Shown here piece after piece: positions 1 through 6,668 of a stretch of DNA of 9,334 bases. A model generated the notes under the pieces. The model saw nothing but the letters and a program-made list of their open reading frames with translations. It did no database searches and was not told the DNA's origin. The stretch is from Planctomycetota bacterium. Its GTDB lineage: Bacteria > Planctomycetota > Phycisphaerae > UBA1845 > Fen-1342. Each line of letters begins with the position of its first letter. Position 1 is the first letter of the stretch. The stretch spans positions 1 to 9,334 of the forward strand of contig JAUWXH010000038.1 of assembly GCA_030616465.1 (NCBI GenBank), read 5' to 3'. Made by a program: the position numbers and the translations under genes.

Positions 1-28
1 CACCAGCGGCTTCGTTTGCAGTTGCCAT
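1..28 (-). CDS. Partial gene, first 9 codons only, function unknown
   Basis: An ATG at 28-26 overlaps the TGA stop of the preceding trans-sulfuration enzyme gene by one base (TGATG). A clean GGAGG Shine-Dalgarno sequence (complement of 33-37) lies 4 nt upstream. The visible reading frame begins M-A-T-A-N-E-A-A-G and is open to the window edge. The stop/start overlap plus the strong ribosome binding site make a coupled downstream operon gene likely, but nothing about its function can be read from nine codons. It could also be a chance ATG. Confidence 0.55.
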
Positions 29-1206
29 CACGCCTCCAGCGCCCGGCGGATGTCGGCGATCAGGTCATCCGCGGACTCCAGGCCCACGTGTAGGCGGATA
101 AGCCATGCCGGGTTGTCCGCGTCGACGCTGAACAGCGTTCCACCGATGGCCAGGCTGTCATGCCCGCCCCAACTGACCGCCTGGTGGAACAGTTTCAGCC
201 GGTCGAGGAAGCGGTGCATGGCCGCGCGCGTTTGCTCTTTGAGCTCAAAGCTGAACAGGCTGGAGTAGCCGCGGAGTTGCCGGTGGGCGGTCTCGTGCTG
301 CGGGTGACTTTCCAGCCCGGGATAGTGCACGCGGGTGACCCGGGGGTGCTCAGCCAGCATGCGGGCGATGGCCAGGGCATTTTCGTGATGCCAACGCATG
401 CGGACCGCCAGCGTTCGTAGCCCGCGAATCAGCAGCCACGCCGCGAACGGGTCGAGCGTGGCGCCACCCAGGTGCGCCTCTCGCCAGATCCGCTGCCGCA
501 ACTGCTGGTCATGCCCGACGACGACGCCGGCCACCAGATCACCGTGCCCGCCCAGGTACTTGCTGCCGCTGTGCACCACCAGGTCGCACCCCAGCGCCAG
601 CGGGTTTTGAAAATAGGGCGTCGCCCAGGAGTTATCGAAGATCGTCGTGATCCCACGCTCGCGCGCTGCCGCGGCTATCGGTTCAATCTCCGGCACCTCG
701 AAGTACCCGCTGGTGGGACTCTCGAGGTATAGCAGCTTGGTTTCCGGGCGCATGGCAGCCGCGAAGTCCGCCGGCGTGCAGCCGCCGACAAAACTCGTCT
801 CCACGCCGAAGCGGCGGATGTGCTCCAGATACCAGCGGGTCGGTCCGTAGCAGTGGCGGACCGCCACCACGTGCGCGCCGCTGTGCACGCAGGCGTTGAT
901 GGCCGCGCCGATCGCCCCCATGCCGGACGCGAAGCACTCGCCCCACGTGCCGCCCTCCAGCCGAGCCAGCTTCGCCTCCAGCATCGACGTCGTCGGATTG
1001 CCACCACGCGTGTACTCGAAGTAGGGCGTATCGTCGCTGAGACGGTTCTCAAAGGCGGCGGCATCGGGGTAGACGAAGGTCGAAGACTGCCAGATCGGCG
1101 GCACCGCCGCGCCTGCATAAGCCCGCGGGTCCTCCGCAAAGTGCGTGCACAGCGTTTCGAAGCCCGCCTCTGGCACGGGGTCGTCAAAGCAGACTCGCGG
1201 TTTCAT
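28..1206 (-). CDS. PLP-dependent trans-sulfuration enzyme (cystathionine gamma-synthase / beta-lyase family)
   Basis: This 392-residue protein has the usual family length and belongs to the Cys/Met metabolism PLP-dependent family (fold type I, cytoplasmic). Visible motifs, in order, are YTRGGNPT at 65-72 (Tyr/Arg contact the cofactor phosphate of the neighbouring subunit), SGMGAIGAA at 94-102 (phosphate binding), D191 in DNSWATP (PLP pyridine nitrogen), K216 in SGSKYLGGH (Schiff-base lysine) and R371 in RLHVGLE (substrate carboxylate). The SWGGHDS stretch at 345-351 and RLHVGLESADDLIADI at 371-386 look more like cystathionine beta-lyase (MetC). DNSWATPYFQNPLALG resembles cystathionine gamma-synthase. 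I therefore do not assign the reaction or a symbol. The start is the ATG at 1206-1204, just before the conserved N-terminus, although no strong Shine-Dalgarno is visible. The frame stays open to 1605, but that part lies inside the amidohydrolase gene and is a shadow. It follows the amidohydrolase by 32 nt in the same operon. Confidence 0.93.
   Translation of the reverse strand: MKPRVCFDDPVPEAGFETLCTHFAEDPRAYAGAAVPPIWQSSTFVYPDAAAFENRLSDDTPYFEYTRGGNPTTSMLEAKLARLEGGTWGECFASGMGAIGAAINACVHSGAHVVAVRHCYGPTRWYLEHIRRFGVETSFVGGCTPADFAAAMRPETKLLYLESPTSGYFEVPEIEPIAAAARERGITTIFDNSWATPYFQNPLALGCDLVVHSGSKYLGGHGDLVAGVVVGHDQQLRQRIWREAHLGGATLDPFAAWLLIRGLRTLAVRMRWHHENALAIARMLAEHPRVTRVHYPGLESHPQHETAHRQLRGYSSLFSFELKEQTRAAMHRFLDRLKLFHQAVSWGGHDSLAIGGTLFSVDADNPAWLIRLHVGLESADDLIADIRRALEA
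33..37 (-). promoter_or_regulatory. Ribosome binding site for the partial left-edge gene
   Basis: The minus strand reads GGAGG here, 4 nt before the ATG at 28-26. It lies inside the last codons of the trans-sulfuration enzyme gene, as expected for translationally coupled genes. Confidence 0.5.
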
Positions 1207-1238
1207 AACGCCGCAGTGTCGCTGCTCTGCCGGCCGGG

Positions 1239-2345
1239 TCAAGCGCGTGTCGCCGCTGCCAGCCGGGCGAAGTAATCCACGTGCGGCAGCAGCTCGGCGG
1301 CACGGTGGAACACGATCTCGTTGAAGCCGACGCGCCGGTGTATTTGGGCGACGCGTTGGGGCCAGGAGGGTTCGGCGGCAATACGCCGATAGTCCCGCCC
1401 CAGGTCGCGCCGCAGCCATGGCATGCCCAACGGAACCGGGAAGTCCGTCCCGAACAGCAGCTTGCCGTGCAATTCCTGCAGCGCGGCAGCCCGCCGCAGG
1501 AACCCGACCTTGCTCCAGGCGGTCAGCGCCGAGATGTCGGCATACAGCGGTGCCTCGGCAAACTCGTCCCGCAGCGCCTCGATCAGCGCCTGAAACGAGT
1601 TCCACTCACCGAACGGCGTCACCGGGGTGGCCAGGTGCGCGACGATCGTACGAGGCATTCCGCCTTCGCGCCGCAGCCGGCGCAGCACGTCCAGCAGCGC
1701 GGTCACCGACTGGTACTCGCGGTGCTGGGTGGCGAGCGTGAATTCCTCACCGTAGTGCACAAGCAGCGGCAGCCCCAATTCACTGCAACGCCGCATTACG
1801 GCCAGCGCGCGCGGGTCGGCCACGTCGATGTTCTGATGGAGCGGAATCCACTTCAGCAGGCAGGCTCCCGCGACGAAGACCTTCTCGACGCACCGCACCG
1901 CGTTCGGCCGGTAGGGATGCACCGACGCCCCGAACAGGAATCGCTCCGGGTGCCGCCGACACAGCTCGCGCACAAACGTGTTTGAGACATACATGTCGCT
2001 GCCGCGCTCGCCCCCATGCTCGGGAAGCGGCGGCCGGTGACCGGCGTCGTCGTGGTACGCGTCGAACGCCAGCAGCACGAAACGCTCGATCGGCCCCTCG
2101 GCCAGCAGGTGACGCTCGTAGTAGCGTTCGAGCTCGCGGTCCAGCTCGTCGCCCGGCCGCAAGCGCCAGTCCAGCCCGGCCAGCCACTGCACGAAACGGC
2201 GAGCAAGCCCCGGCAGAAAGCGCGGCGCCACACAACTGTCGTACGCCGGCTGACCGTCCCGTCCCGGCAACTCGAAGTCGAAGCGCTCGCCCGCATGTGC
2301 CCGGCGGCGCATCAGCGTGTAATGGCAGTGGACGTCAATGATCAT
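1239..2345 (-). CDS. Amidohydrolase-family metal-dependent hydrolase (amidohydrolase 2 type)
   Basis: This 368-residue protein is close to the usual length of the amidohydrolase 2 (ACMSD-like/TIM-barrel) group. The metal-binding pattern is present: D4-V-H6-C-H8 at the end of the first strand, H197 in LLVHYGEE, H237 in IVAHLATP and D301 in LLFGTDFPVP, which would be the final metal/catalytic Asp. The stretch GASVHPYRPNAV at 139-150 followed by LKWIPLHQNID at 164-174 is typical of this class, and the FGTDFP ending is a hallmark. No signal peptide is seen, so it should be cytoplasmic. Family members hydrolyse C-N bonds or decarboxylate small molecules, and the substrate cannot be read here. The ATG at 2345-2343 overlaps the TGA of the upstream gene by 4 nt (ATGA). 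There is no independent Shine-Dalgarno, so translation is probably coupled. The trans-sulfuration gene follows 32 nt downstream. Confidence 0.9.
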   Translation of the reverse strand: MIIDVHCHYTLMRRRAHAGERFDFELPGRDGQPAYDSCVAPRFLPGLARRFVQWLAGLDWRLRPGDELDRELERYYERHLLAEGPIERFVLLAFDAYHDDAGHRPPLPEHGGERGSDMYVSNTFVRELCRRHPERFLFGASVHPYRPNAVRCVEKVFVAGACLLKWIPLHQNIDVADPRALAVMRRCSELGLPLLVHYGEEFTLATQHREYQSVTALLDVLRRLRREGGMPRTIVAHLATPVTPFGEWNSFQALIEALRDEFAEAPLYADISALTAWSKVGFLRRAAALQELHGKLLFGTDFPVPLGMPWLRRDLGRDYRRIAAEPSWPQRVAQIHRRVGFNEIVFHRAAELLPHVDYFARLAAATRA

Positions 2346-3184
2346 GGCGGCTGCGTGCGGTTCGCGTGGTTCATCTCATCGGCGCCGGCTGCGTCATCCT
2401 CGGCAGCCCACGCAGCCAGATCGTCGGCCAGGCTCACCGGTGCCGAGCGCTCGGCGTGCAGGGTACGCGGGTCGCGCGGGCCGCCGGCCGTCGAGCGCCG
2501 CAGCAGGATCCAGGCGGCCAGCAACCCGGCGGTCACCACGATGACGAGCCATACCCACGCCGAGCGTGGCGAGCGCGGGGCTCCGGCCACGTCACGCGCG
2601 ATCAGCGTTGGGGCTTGTGCCACCAACAGAGCTGCCTGCCGAACGCGGTTCGTTTCGCTGTAGTACTGACGGATCATGACGAAGTAGCCGGTGACGCGGA
2701 TCGTCGCGCCGAGAGGGATATCGCTCGCGTCGTGCGTGAGGATGACCGTGCAGGCGATCGGTTGGTCGCCGCGCTTCAGCTCCAATTGCCAGACCGTACC
2801 CAGGTGACTGTGTTCGTCGCGGGGGTGTCGCCAAGCGCGGTTTACACCCACGACACCCTCGATCGTGATGGGCTCGCCGCGAAAATCGGTCGGCCGCTCC
2901 AGCAGAATCCGCCAATCATCAATCTCGATCGGCTCGCACGCATGGCCCGGCGACACGGCCGAAGACTTGACGTGCTCCAACAGAGCGTAGAAAGCCGGGT
3001 GATCGAAGTTGAACGAGAAGTCCTCCACGCCTTTAAGCGCGGCCAACACGTCGGCAGGTAACTCCGCCGACGGGCTCGTCGCGCTGGCCGGCTGCGATGG
3101 CTGCGCGTCGGCCGTCGTCGGCAGCAGGCCGTACCCGGCCAAAGTGCTCAGCAGGCCGATCAGTAGTCGCCGTCTTCGTCCCAT
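2342..3184 (-). CDS. Exported, C-terminally membrane-anchored protein with OB-fold-like domain, function unknown
   Basis: The 280-residue protein starts with a signal peptide: MGRRRR, then hydrophobic residues 7-22, with a likely cleavage after ADA near residue 27. A low-complexity S/P/A linker runs to about residue 42. The core, about 95-190, is a beta-rich stretch starting FRGEPITIEG (101-110), continuing GTVWQLELKRG and GATIRVTGYFVMIRQY (159-174). This resembles the small OB-fold-like domains with a 'VTGYF...Y' ending found in planctomycete hypothetical proteins. A second hydrophobic segment at 210-228 is a membrane anchor, followed by Arg-Arg and a cytoplasmic tail of about 50 residues rich in Ala/Asp/Glu. 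The start at 3184-3182 overlaps the preceding gene by 25 nt. It is preferred because it gives the signal peptide, and no good Shine-Dalgarno is visible. The much longer open frame back to 4441 is a shadow of the two upstream genes. The function is not recognised. Confidence 0.82.
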   Translation of the reverse strand: MGRRRRLLIGLLSTLAGYGLLPTTADAQPSQPASATSPSAELPADVLAALKGVEDFSFNFDHPAFYALLEHVKSSAVSPGHACEPIEIDDWRILLERPTDFRGEPITIEGVVGVNRAWRHPRDEHSHLGTVWQLELKRGDQPIACTVILTHDASDIPLGATIRVTGYFVMIRQYYSETNRVRQAALLVAQAPTLIARDVAGAPRSPRSAWVWLVIVVTAGLLAAWILLRRSTAGGPRDPRTLHAERSAPVSLADDLAAWAAEDDAAGADEMNHANRTQPP

Positions 3185-3762
3185 GGGTAATGCGGGGCGC
3201 TCGTGCTGGGGGCGGACGTCGTCGTGGGACGCTTCTCCTCGGGTTGCAGTTCGGCGGGTGCCGGAACCATCCGCCACCGCCCGTCTTCCTTGAAAACGAG
3301 AATCGCGATGTCGCGGTTCGCGCCGGCCCGCAGCGTGACCTTGCGATCCGGGTGGAAGTCCACCGTGCTGACCACCCGGTACGCCGCCGGCGGCAGCTCG
3401 GGCAGCTCCACCGCCTCGATCGTCTCCACCGTGACCGACTTGATGGCGTAATAGATCGCCTGAAACCGCTCCTTGCTCTCGGGGTTCGCCGAGCGGCTGA
3501 CCAGCTTGCGGTAATCCTCGTAGTTGCCGACCAGGCACGTTTCCAAGAATTCCTTGACGAAGCCGCAGACCTCGGGGTACTCCTCGCGCAGCCCGGGCAT
3601 GAACTTGTACGTCGGGCGCTGCTCCTCCGGCGGGGCGGGGACCGTTTCCTTCTGTTCCGATTCGCTCGGGATGGGCGTATCCCCCCGGTCGCACGCCGGC
3701 TGCACGCCGCCCATCAGCGTCGCCAGCCCAACCGTGATCAGCCTGCCCAACCGTGCGCGCAT
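3160..3762 (-). CDS. Probable exported lipoprotein with NTF2-like domain, function unknown
   Basis: This 200-residue protein begins MRARLGR and a hydrophobic stretch (8-23), then PAC at 22-24 followed by DRGD. Cys24 could be a lipidation site, but the residues before it (V-Q-P-A) fit the lipobox poorly, so a cleaved or lipid-linked exported protein are both possible. A Pro/Glu/Ser-rich linker spans 28-52. Residues 62-167 alternate helix (VCGFVKEFLETCLVGNYEDYRKLVS) and strands and end in F-K-E-D-G-R-W-R-M-V (157-166), the pattern seen in NTF2-like/SnoaL proteins. This is inferred from pattern only. The tail is rich in Thr/Ser/Pro and ends acidic (DEDGDY). The ATG at 3762-3760 is chosen over the TTG at 3780 because GGAG lies 9 nt upstream. 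It follows the TIM-barrel gene by 21 nt and overlaps the OB-fold-like gene by 25 nt. Confidence 0.82.
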   Translation of the reverse strand: MRARLGRLITVGLATLMGGVQPACDRGDTPIPSESEQKETVPAPPEEQRPTYKFMPGLREEYPEVCGFVKEFLETCLVGNYEDYRKLVSRSANPESKERFQAIYYAIKSVTVETIEAVELPELPPAAYRVVSTVDFHPDRKVTLRAGANRDIAILVFKEDGRWRMVPAPAELQPEEKRPTTTSAPSTSAPHYPWDEDGDY

Positions 3763-3771
3763 TCGACCGCT

Positions 3772-3775
3772 CTCC
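3772..3775 (-). promoter_or_regulatory. Ribosome binding site deciding the lipoprotein start
   Basis: The minus strand reads GGAG, 9 nt before the ATG at 3762-3760. The competing TTG at 3780 lies on the far side of this site and so cannot use it. Confidence 0.45.
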
Positions 3776-3783
3776 AACAACCG

Positions 3784-4959
3784 TCAGGCAGCTCCCTCTT
3801 CCCGCCGGGCGTAGCGCACCGCCTGCTTGAGCCAGGTAACGGCACCCGGAGGGGATTCTTCGACACCTTCGAAATCGAAGAACCTGACCCCCTCGCGCAC
3901 AGCGTACGCAACGAGCCGGACGAGGCCGTCGGCACTTAGACCCGTCGGAACCCAGACCGGAAGCTGTAGCCCTGTCCTGCCGCGGATTCCCGGGATCAAG
4001 CCAGAGCCCTTCGTCTGTCCCCTGATAATGTCGACGTAAGACTTTAGCGCCTCGCGGAACCCTCTGCCCAGCGAAATCCAGCGTGGGCCAGCGAGCGAAT
4101 CCCCTCCCTGATCCACGCCACCCCTCGGCTCGGCAAGCACCAGGCGTTTGCCGGGGTGATCTTCCGCTACTCGATCCAACCAGCGCAGGCAGTCTGTCCG
4201 TCGGGCTGCCTTGTAAGCTTGAAGGTTCTCGTCCGGTGCCGGTGTGCCAACCCCGGCCAACTGCTCCGCCGAGCGGTCGACCAGCGATTCTGCGTAGGCT
4301 CGTGCGGCTTGGGTGGCACCTTCGGCGTCTACGCCCGCCATCGTCGCAATCTGGCGGCACGCCGCGCAGGAGCACATGCTTGCAGCCTCCCCAAGCTGCG
4401 TGATGTCGCAGAGCCGTCGGATGACGAATGTGCGCTTCCAAGGCTCCAAGCAGAGGTTGGCCAATTCAAAGCCACCCGGGTCGTAGCGTTGTAGGTCTGC
4501 CAGCGTGCTGTGCACCAGTTCCCGGAATTGCGGATTGCAGATGCACGGCCCAAAAGATGGGAGTTCCCCCCACGCGCTCCGGTAGCGCATGCCAGGGGCC
4601 TGAGCGAAGATTCCCTGCACCATCGGTAGCTCGATTCGCAGGATGAGCTTGGCACCCAACTCATCCACGCGTTCCCGAATTCGATCGAGCACGTCGCGCG
4701 TGCCGAACCACTTCGCCCCCCGTGGGCGCACGCCGCTGGCGGTATACAACTTGGCCTGCGGCGGGAAGTGCCAGCCGCCCTCCGTGTGGAAGTACGGCTC
4801 GTCGTGCAAGCGGCTGAGGCGAAACTGCGTCTGCTCGCCGGTAACGACCGGGATCGTCACGTGGTCGATCCCGACCTCGCCCGCCACGCGGTCGAGCAGG
4901 TCGTCCGGCTTGCCGGTGTAGTTCCAGGGCGGGTAGTAGAGCCCGAATTCGACGGCCAT
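3784..4959 (-). CDS. Uncharacterised TIM-barrel-like protein with CxCxxC cluster (possible glycoside-hydrolase-like)
   Basis: The 391-residue protein has no signal peptide. The N-terminus (VEFGLYYPPWN, 3-13) reads as a first barrel strand. It is followed by GIDHVTIPVV (30-39), AKLILRIELP (103-... 112-122 region) and a CNPQFRELVHSTLADLQRYDPGGFEL segment at 141-166. That last segment matches the pattern of barrel proteins where 'CPNNP..R' precedes a helix and a 'dG.el' strand. Next comes M-C-S-C-A-A-C-R (Cys 206, 208, 211) and a helix; 'CFCPxCR'-type motifs occur at this place in several uncharacterised glycoside-hydrolase-like families. Later strands are KRLVLAEP and GVRFFDFEGVEE, whose acidic residues could be catalytic. 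I infer a TIM barrel, and the substrate is unknown. The start is ATG at 4959-4957, because it begins directly at the first strand. A GTG at 4974 is the alternative, adding five residues. It is probably the first gene of the leftward operon. Third codon positions in the middle of the gene are less GC-biased than in its neighbours. Confidence 0.8.
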   Translation of the reverse strand: MAVEFGLYYPPWNYTGKPDDLLDRVAGEVGIDHVTIPVVTGEQTQFRLSRLHDEPYFHTEGGWHFPPQAKLYTASGVRPRGAKWFGTRDVLDRIRERVDELGAKLILRIELPMVQGIFAQAPGMRYRSAWGELPSFGPCICNPQFRELVHSTLADLQRYDPGGFELANLCLEPWKRTFVIRRLCDITQLGEAASMCSCAACRQIATMAGVDAEGATQAARAYAESLVDRSAEQLAGVGTPAPDENLQAYKAARRTDCLRWLDRVAEDHPGKRLVLAEPRGGVDQGGDSLAGPRWISLGRGFREALKSYVDIIRGQTKGSGLIPGIRGRTGLQLPVWVPTGLSADGLVRLVAYAVREGVRFFDFEGVEESPPGAVTWLKQAVRYARREEGAA

Positions 4960-5035
4960 AAGGTAATCCCACACCCGACGCCGCCCTAATCTGCTGACGC
5001 CGCGATGCGCGAGGGTAGCCGATTTCCAGCGGGTC

Positions 5036-5044
5036 TGCTAGCAT
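5036..5044 (+). promoter_or_regulatory. Candidate extended -10 promoter for the mutase operon
   Basis: TGCTAGCAT fits an extended -10 element (TGn followed by TAGCAT, four of six matches to TATAAT) in the 116-nt divergent region 4960-5075. A 17-nt spacer would place the -35 at 5016-5021 (TAGCCG), which matches poorly. A start near 5051 would leave a leader of about 25 nt before the GTG at 5076. The first eight bases are also a perfect palindrome. I see no convincing promoter for the leftward operon in the same gap. Confidence 0.25.
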
Positions 5045-5062
5045 CCGGACTGGTCACGGATC

Positions 5063-5067
5063 GGGAG
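5063..5067 (+). promoter_or_regulatory. Ribosome binding site deciding the mutase start
   Basis: GGGAG lies 8 nt before the GTG at 5076. This supports GTG 5076 over GTG 5067, which overlaps the site, and over ATG 5292, which has no clear site and would drop the Cys-rich extension. Confidence 0.5.
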
Positions 5068-5075
5068 TGTGTCTG

Positions 5076-6668
5076 GTGGCGCAGGACGCGGAAAAGTACG
5101 GGCGTTTCTGTCCCGGTGAGGAGTACACGCGCATCTCGGACGCAGTTTGTCTCGGCCGTCGCCGGGCCAACTTCCGCAAGTGCCCCGGCTGCCGGTTCAA
5201 CGACGATGAGCACGGCGACCCGCCGTACGAAGCAACAGTGGTCGGCGTGCGTCAGCCGCCTGCCAGCGCCATTCGAATCCGCGAAGACGACATGATCGAG
5301 AAGCTGTTCAAGGCCTATGATGTGCGCGGGATGGTGCCGGACCCGCTGAACGAGGACGTGGCCTGGCGGATCGGCAACGCGACCGCACAGTTCCTGCGCA
5401 CCTCGCTGAGCGGGTACGACCGCAGCGACCCCGAGATGAACAAGCTGATCGTCGGGCGCGACATGCGCAAGCACAGCCCCATGCTCTGCCGGGCTCTCAT
5501 CGAGGGTGCCCTGGCAAGCGGCACGCACGTCGTGGACATCGGCATGGTCGATACCTCGCAGATCTCCTTCGCCACCAACCACATGAAGTGTTGCGGCGGC
5601 GTGCAGACCACCGCCAGCCACAACCCCTCTAACTGGAACGGTTTCAAGATCAGCGGCCCCAAGGGCAAGCCGATCGGCGCGGACACCGGCCTGAAGGAAA
5701 TCGAGCGCATCGCCAAGGCCATCTCCCGCCACAAGGTCCCCAGCACGGAGAACGTGCGGACGGTCGATCTCTCCGAGCCCTACCGGGCCTACCTGCACCG
5801 TTTCCTGCACGAGCCGCGACCGCTGAAGGTGGTGGTGGACGCGTCCAACGGGATGGCCGGCCGCTGGTTCCCGATCCTGTTCTCCGACGTGCCGAATCTC
5901 ACCATCATCCCGCTCAACTTCGAGCACGATGGGGAGTTCGTGCACCCGCCCAACCCGCTCGTGCCGGCCAACCTGGAACAGCTCCGGGCTGCCGTCCGCG
6001 AGCACCAGGCCGACCTGGGCTCGTGCTTCGATGGCGACGCCGACCGCTGCATGTTCGTGGACGAGCACGCCAACATCGTCCGCTGCGATCTGGTCACGGC
6101 GTTGCTGGCCGGCGAGTACCTGCGCGACGAGCCCGGCGCCACCGTCGTCTACGACCTGCGCTCCAGCCGCATCGTGCCCGAGCAGATCAAAAAGGCCGGC
6201 GGCGTGCCCAGACGCCAACGCGTCGGACACGTCTTCATGAAGCAGGCTATGGCCGAACGCGACGGGGTCTTTGGCGGCGAGCTCAGCGGACACTTCTACT
6301 TCCGCGACTTCTGGTACTGCGACTGCGGAATGCTCGCCTTCATCGCCGTCCTGAACGTGCTCACCCGCACCGGCCAGACCCTCGGCGAGCTGCTCCGTCC
6401 GCTCGACGTGTACGCCGCCAGCGGCGAACGCAACTTCGAGAACGATGACCCCGAGGGCACCTTCCGGCGGTTGGCCGAGCGATACGCCGACGCTCAGATC
6501 GACCGTCTCGACGGCTTGACCGTCCAGTATGACGCGTGGTGGTTCAACGTCCGGCCCTCCAACACCGAGCCGTTGCTGCGCCTGAACGTGGAGGCGAACG
6601 ACAAGACGCTGCTCGATGAGAAGCTCGCCGAGCTCACTCCCGTGCTCGGAAAGCCCGTGGAGCACTGA
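5076..6668 (+). CDS. Phosphomannomutase/phosphoglucomutase with Cys-rich N-terminal extension
   Basis: This alpha-D-phosphohexomutase family enzyme interconverts hexose 1- and 6-phosphates, supplying sugar nucleotides for polysaccharide or glycan synthesis in the cytoplasm. All four signature sites are visible: TTASHNP at 178-184 with phosphoserine S181, the Mg-binding D319-G-D-A-D323-R, the sugar-specificity loop GGELSGH at 400-406 and the phosphate-binding RPSNTEP at 493-499. With the GTG start the product is 530 residues. The mutase core begins about residue 73 (MIEKLFKAYDVRG), and its ~458 residues are normal for the family. The first 72 residues are extra and carry Cys12, Cys25, Cys36 and Cys39 (the last two as CPGC), which could form a small zinc-binding unit. 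The start rests on GGGAG at 5063-5067. ATG 5292 is the alternative and would give a standard-length enzyme. The stop overlaps the next ATG by one base (TGATG). Confidence 0.93.
   Translation: MAQDAEKYGRFCPGEEYTRISDAVCLGRRRANFRKCPGCRFNDDEHGDPPYEATVVGVRQPPASAIRIREDDMIEKLFKAYDVRGMVPDPLNEDVAWRIGNATAQFLRTSLSGYDRSDPEMNKLIVGRDMRKHSPMLCRALIEGALASGTHVVDIGMVDTSQISFATNHMKCCGGVQTTASHNPSNWNGFKISGPKGKPIGADTGLKEIERIAKAISRHKVPSTENVRTVDLSEPYRAYLHRFLHEPRPLKVVVDASNGMAGRWFPILFSDVPNLTIIPLNFEHDGEFVHPPNPLVPANLEQLRAAVREHQADLGSCFDGDADRCMFVDEHANIVRCDLVTALLAGEYLRDEPGATVVYDLRSSRIVPEQIKKAGGVPRRQRVGHVFMKQAMAERDGVFGGELSGHFYFRDFWYCDCGMLAFIAVLNVLTRTGQTLGELLRPLDVYAASGERNFENDDPEGTFRRLAERYADAQIDRLDGLTVQYDAWWFNVRPSNTEPLLRLNVEANDKTLLDEKLAELTPVLGKPVEH
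6659..6662 (+). promoter_or_regulatory. Ribosome binding site for the M16 gene
   Basis: GGAG lies 5 nt before the ATG at 6668, within the last codons of the mutase gene, where the stop and start share one base. Confidence 0.45.

Noticed and set aside
1207..1605. N-terminal extension of the trans-sulfuration enzyme frame
   Set aside because: It lies within the amidohydrolase gene in another frame, is Arg/Ala-rich with no family similarity, and the conserved enzyme begins at the ATG at 1206.
3097..3939. A 280-codon plus-strand open frame
   Set aside because: It is antisense to the lipoprotein gene and parts of both neighbours, Arg/Leu/His-rich, with no motif or ribosome binding site. Treated as a GC-bias shadow.
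3185..4441. Long upstream extension of the OB-fold-like protein frame
   Set aside because: It overlaps the lipoprotein and TIM-barrel genes on the same strand. The signal peptide starting at 3184 marks the real start.
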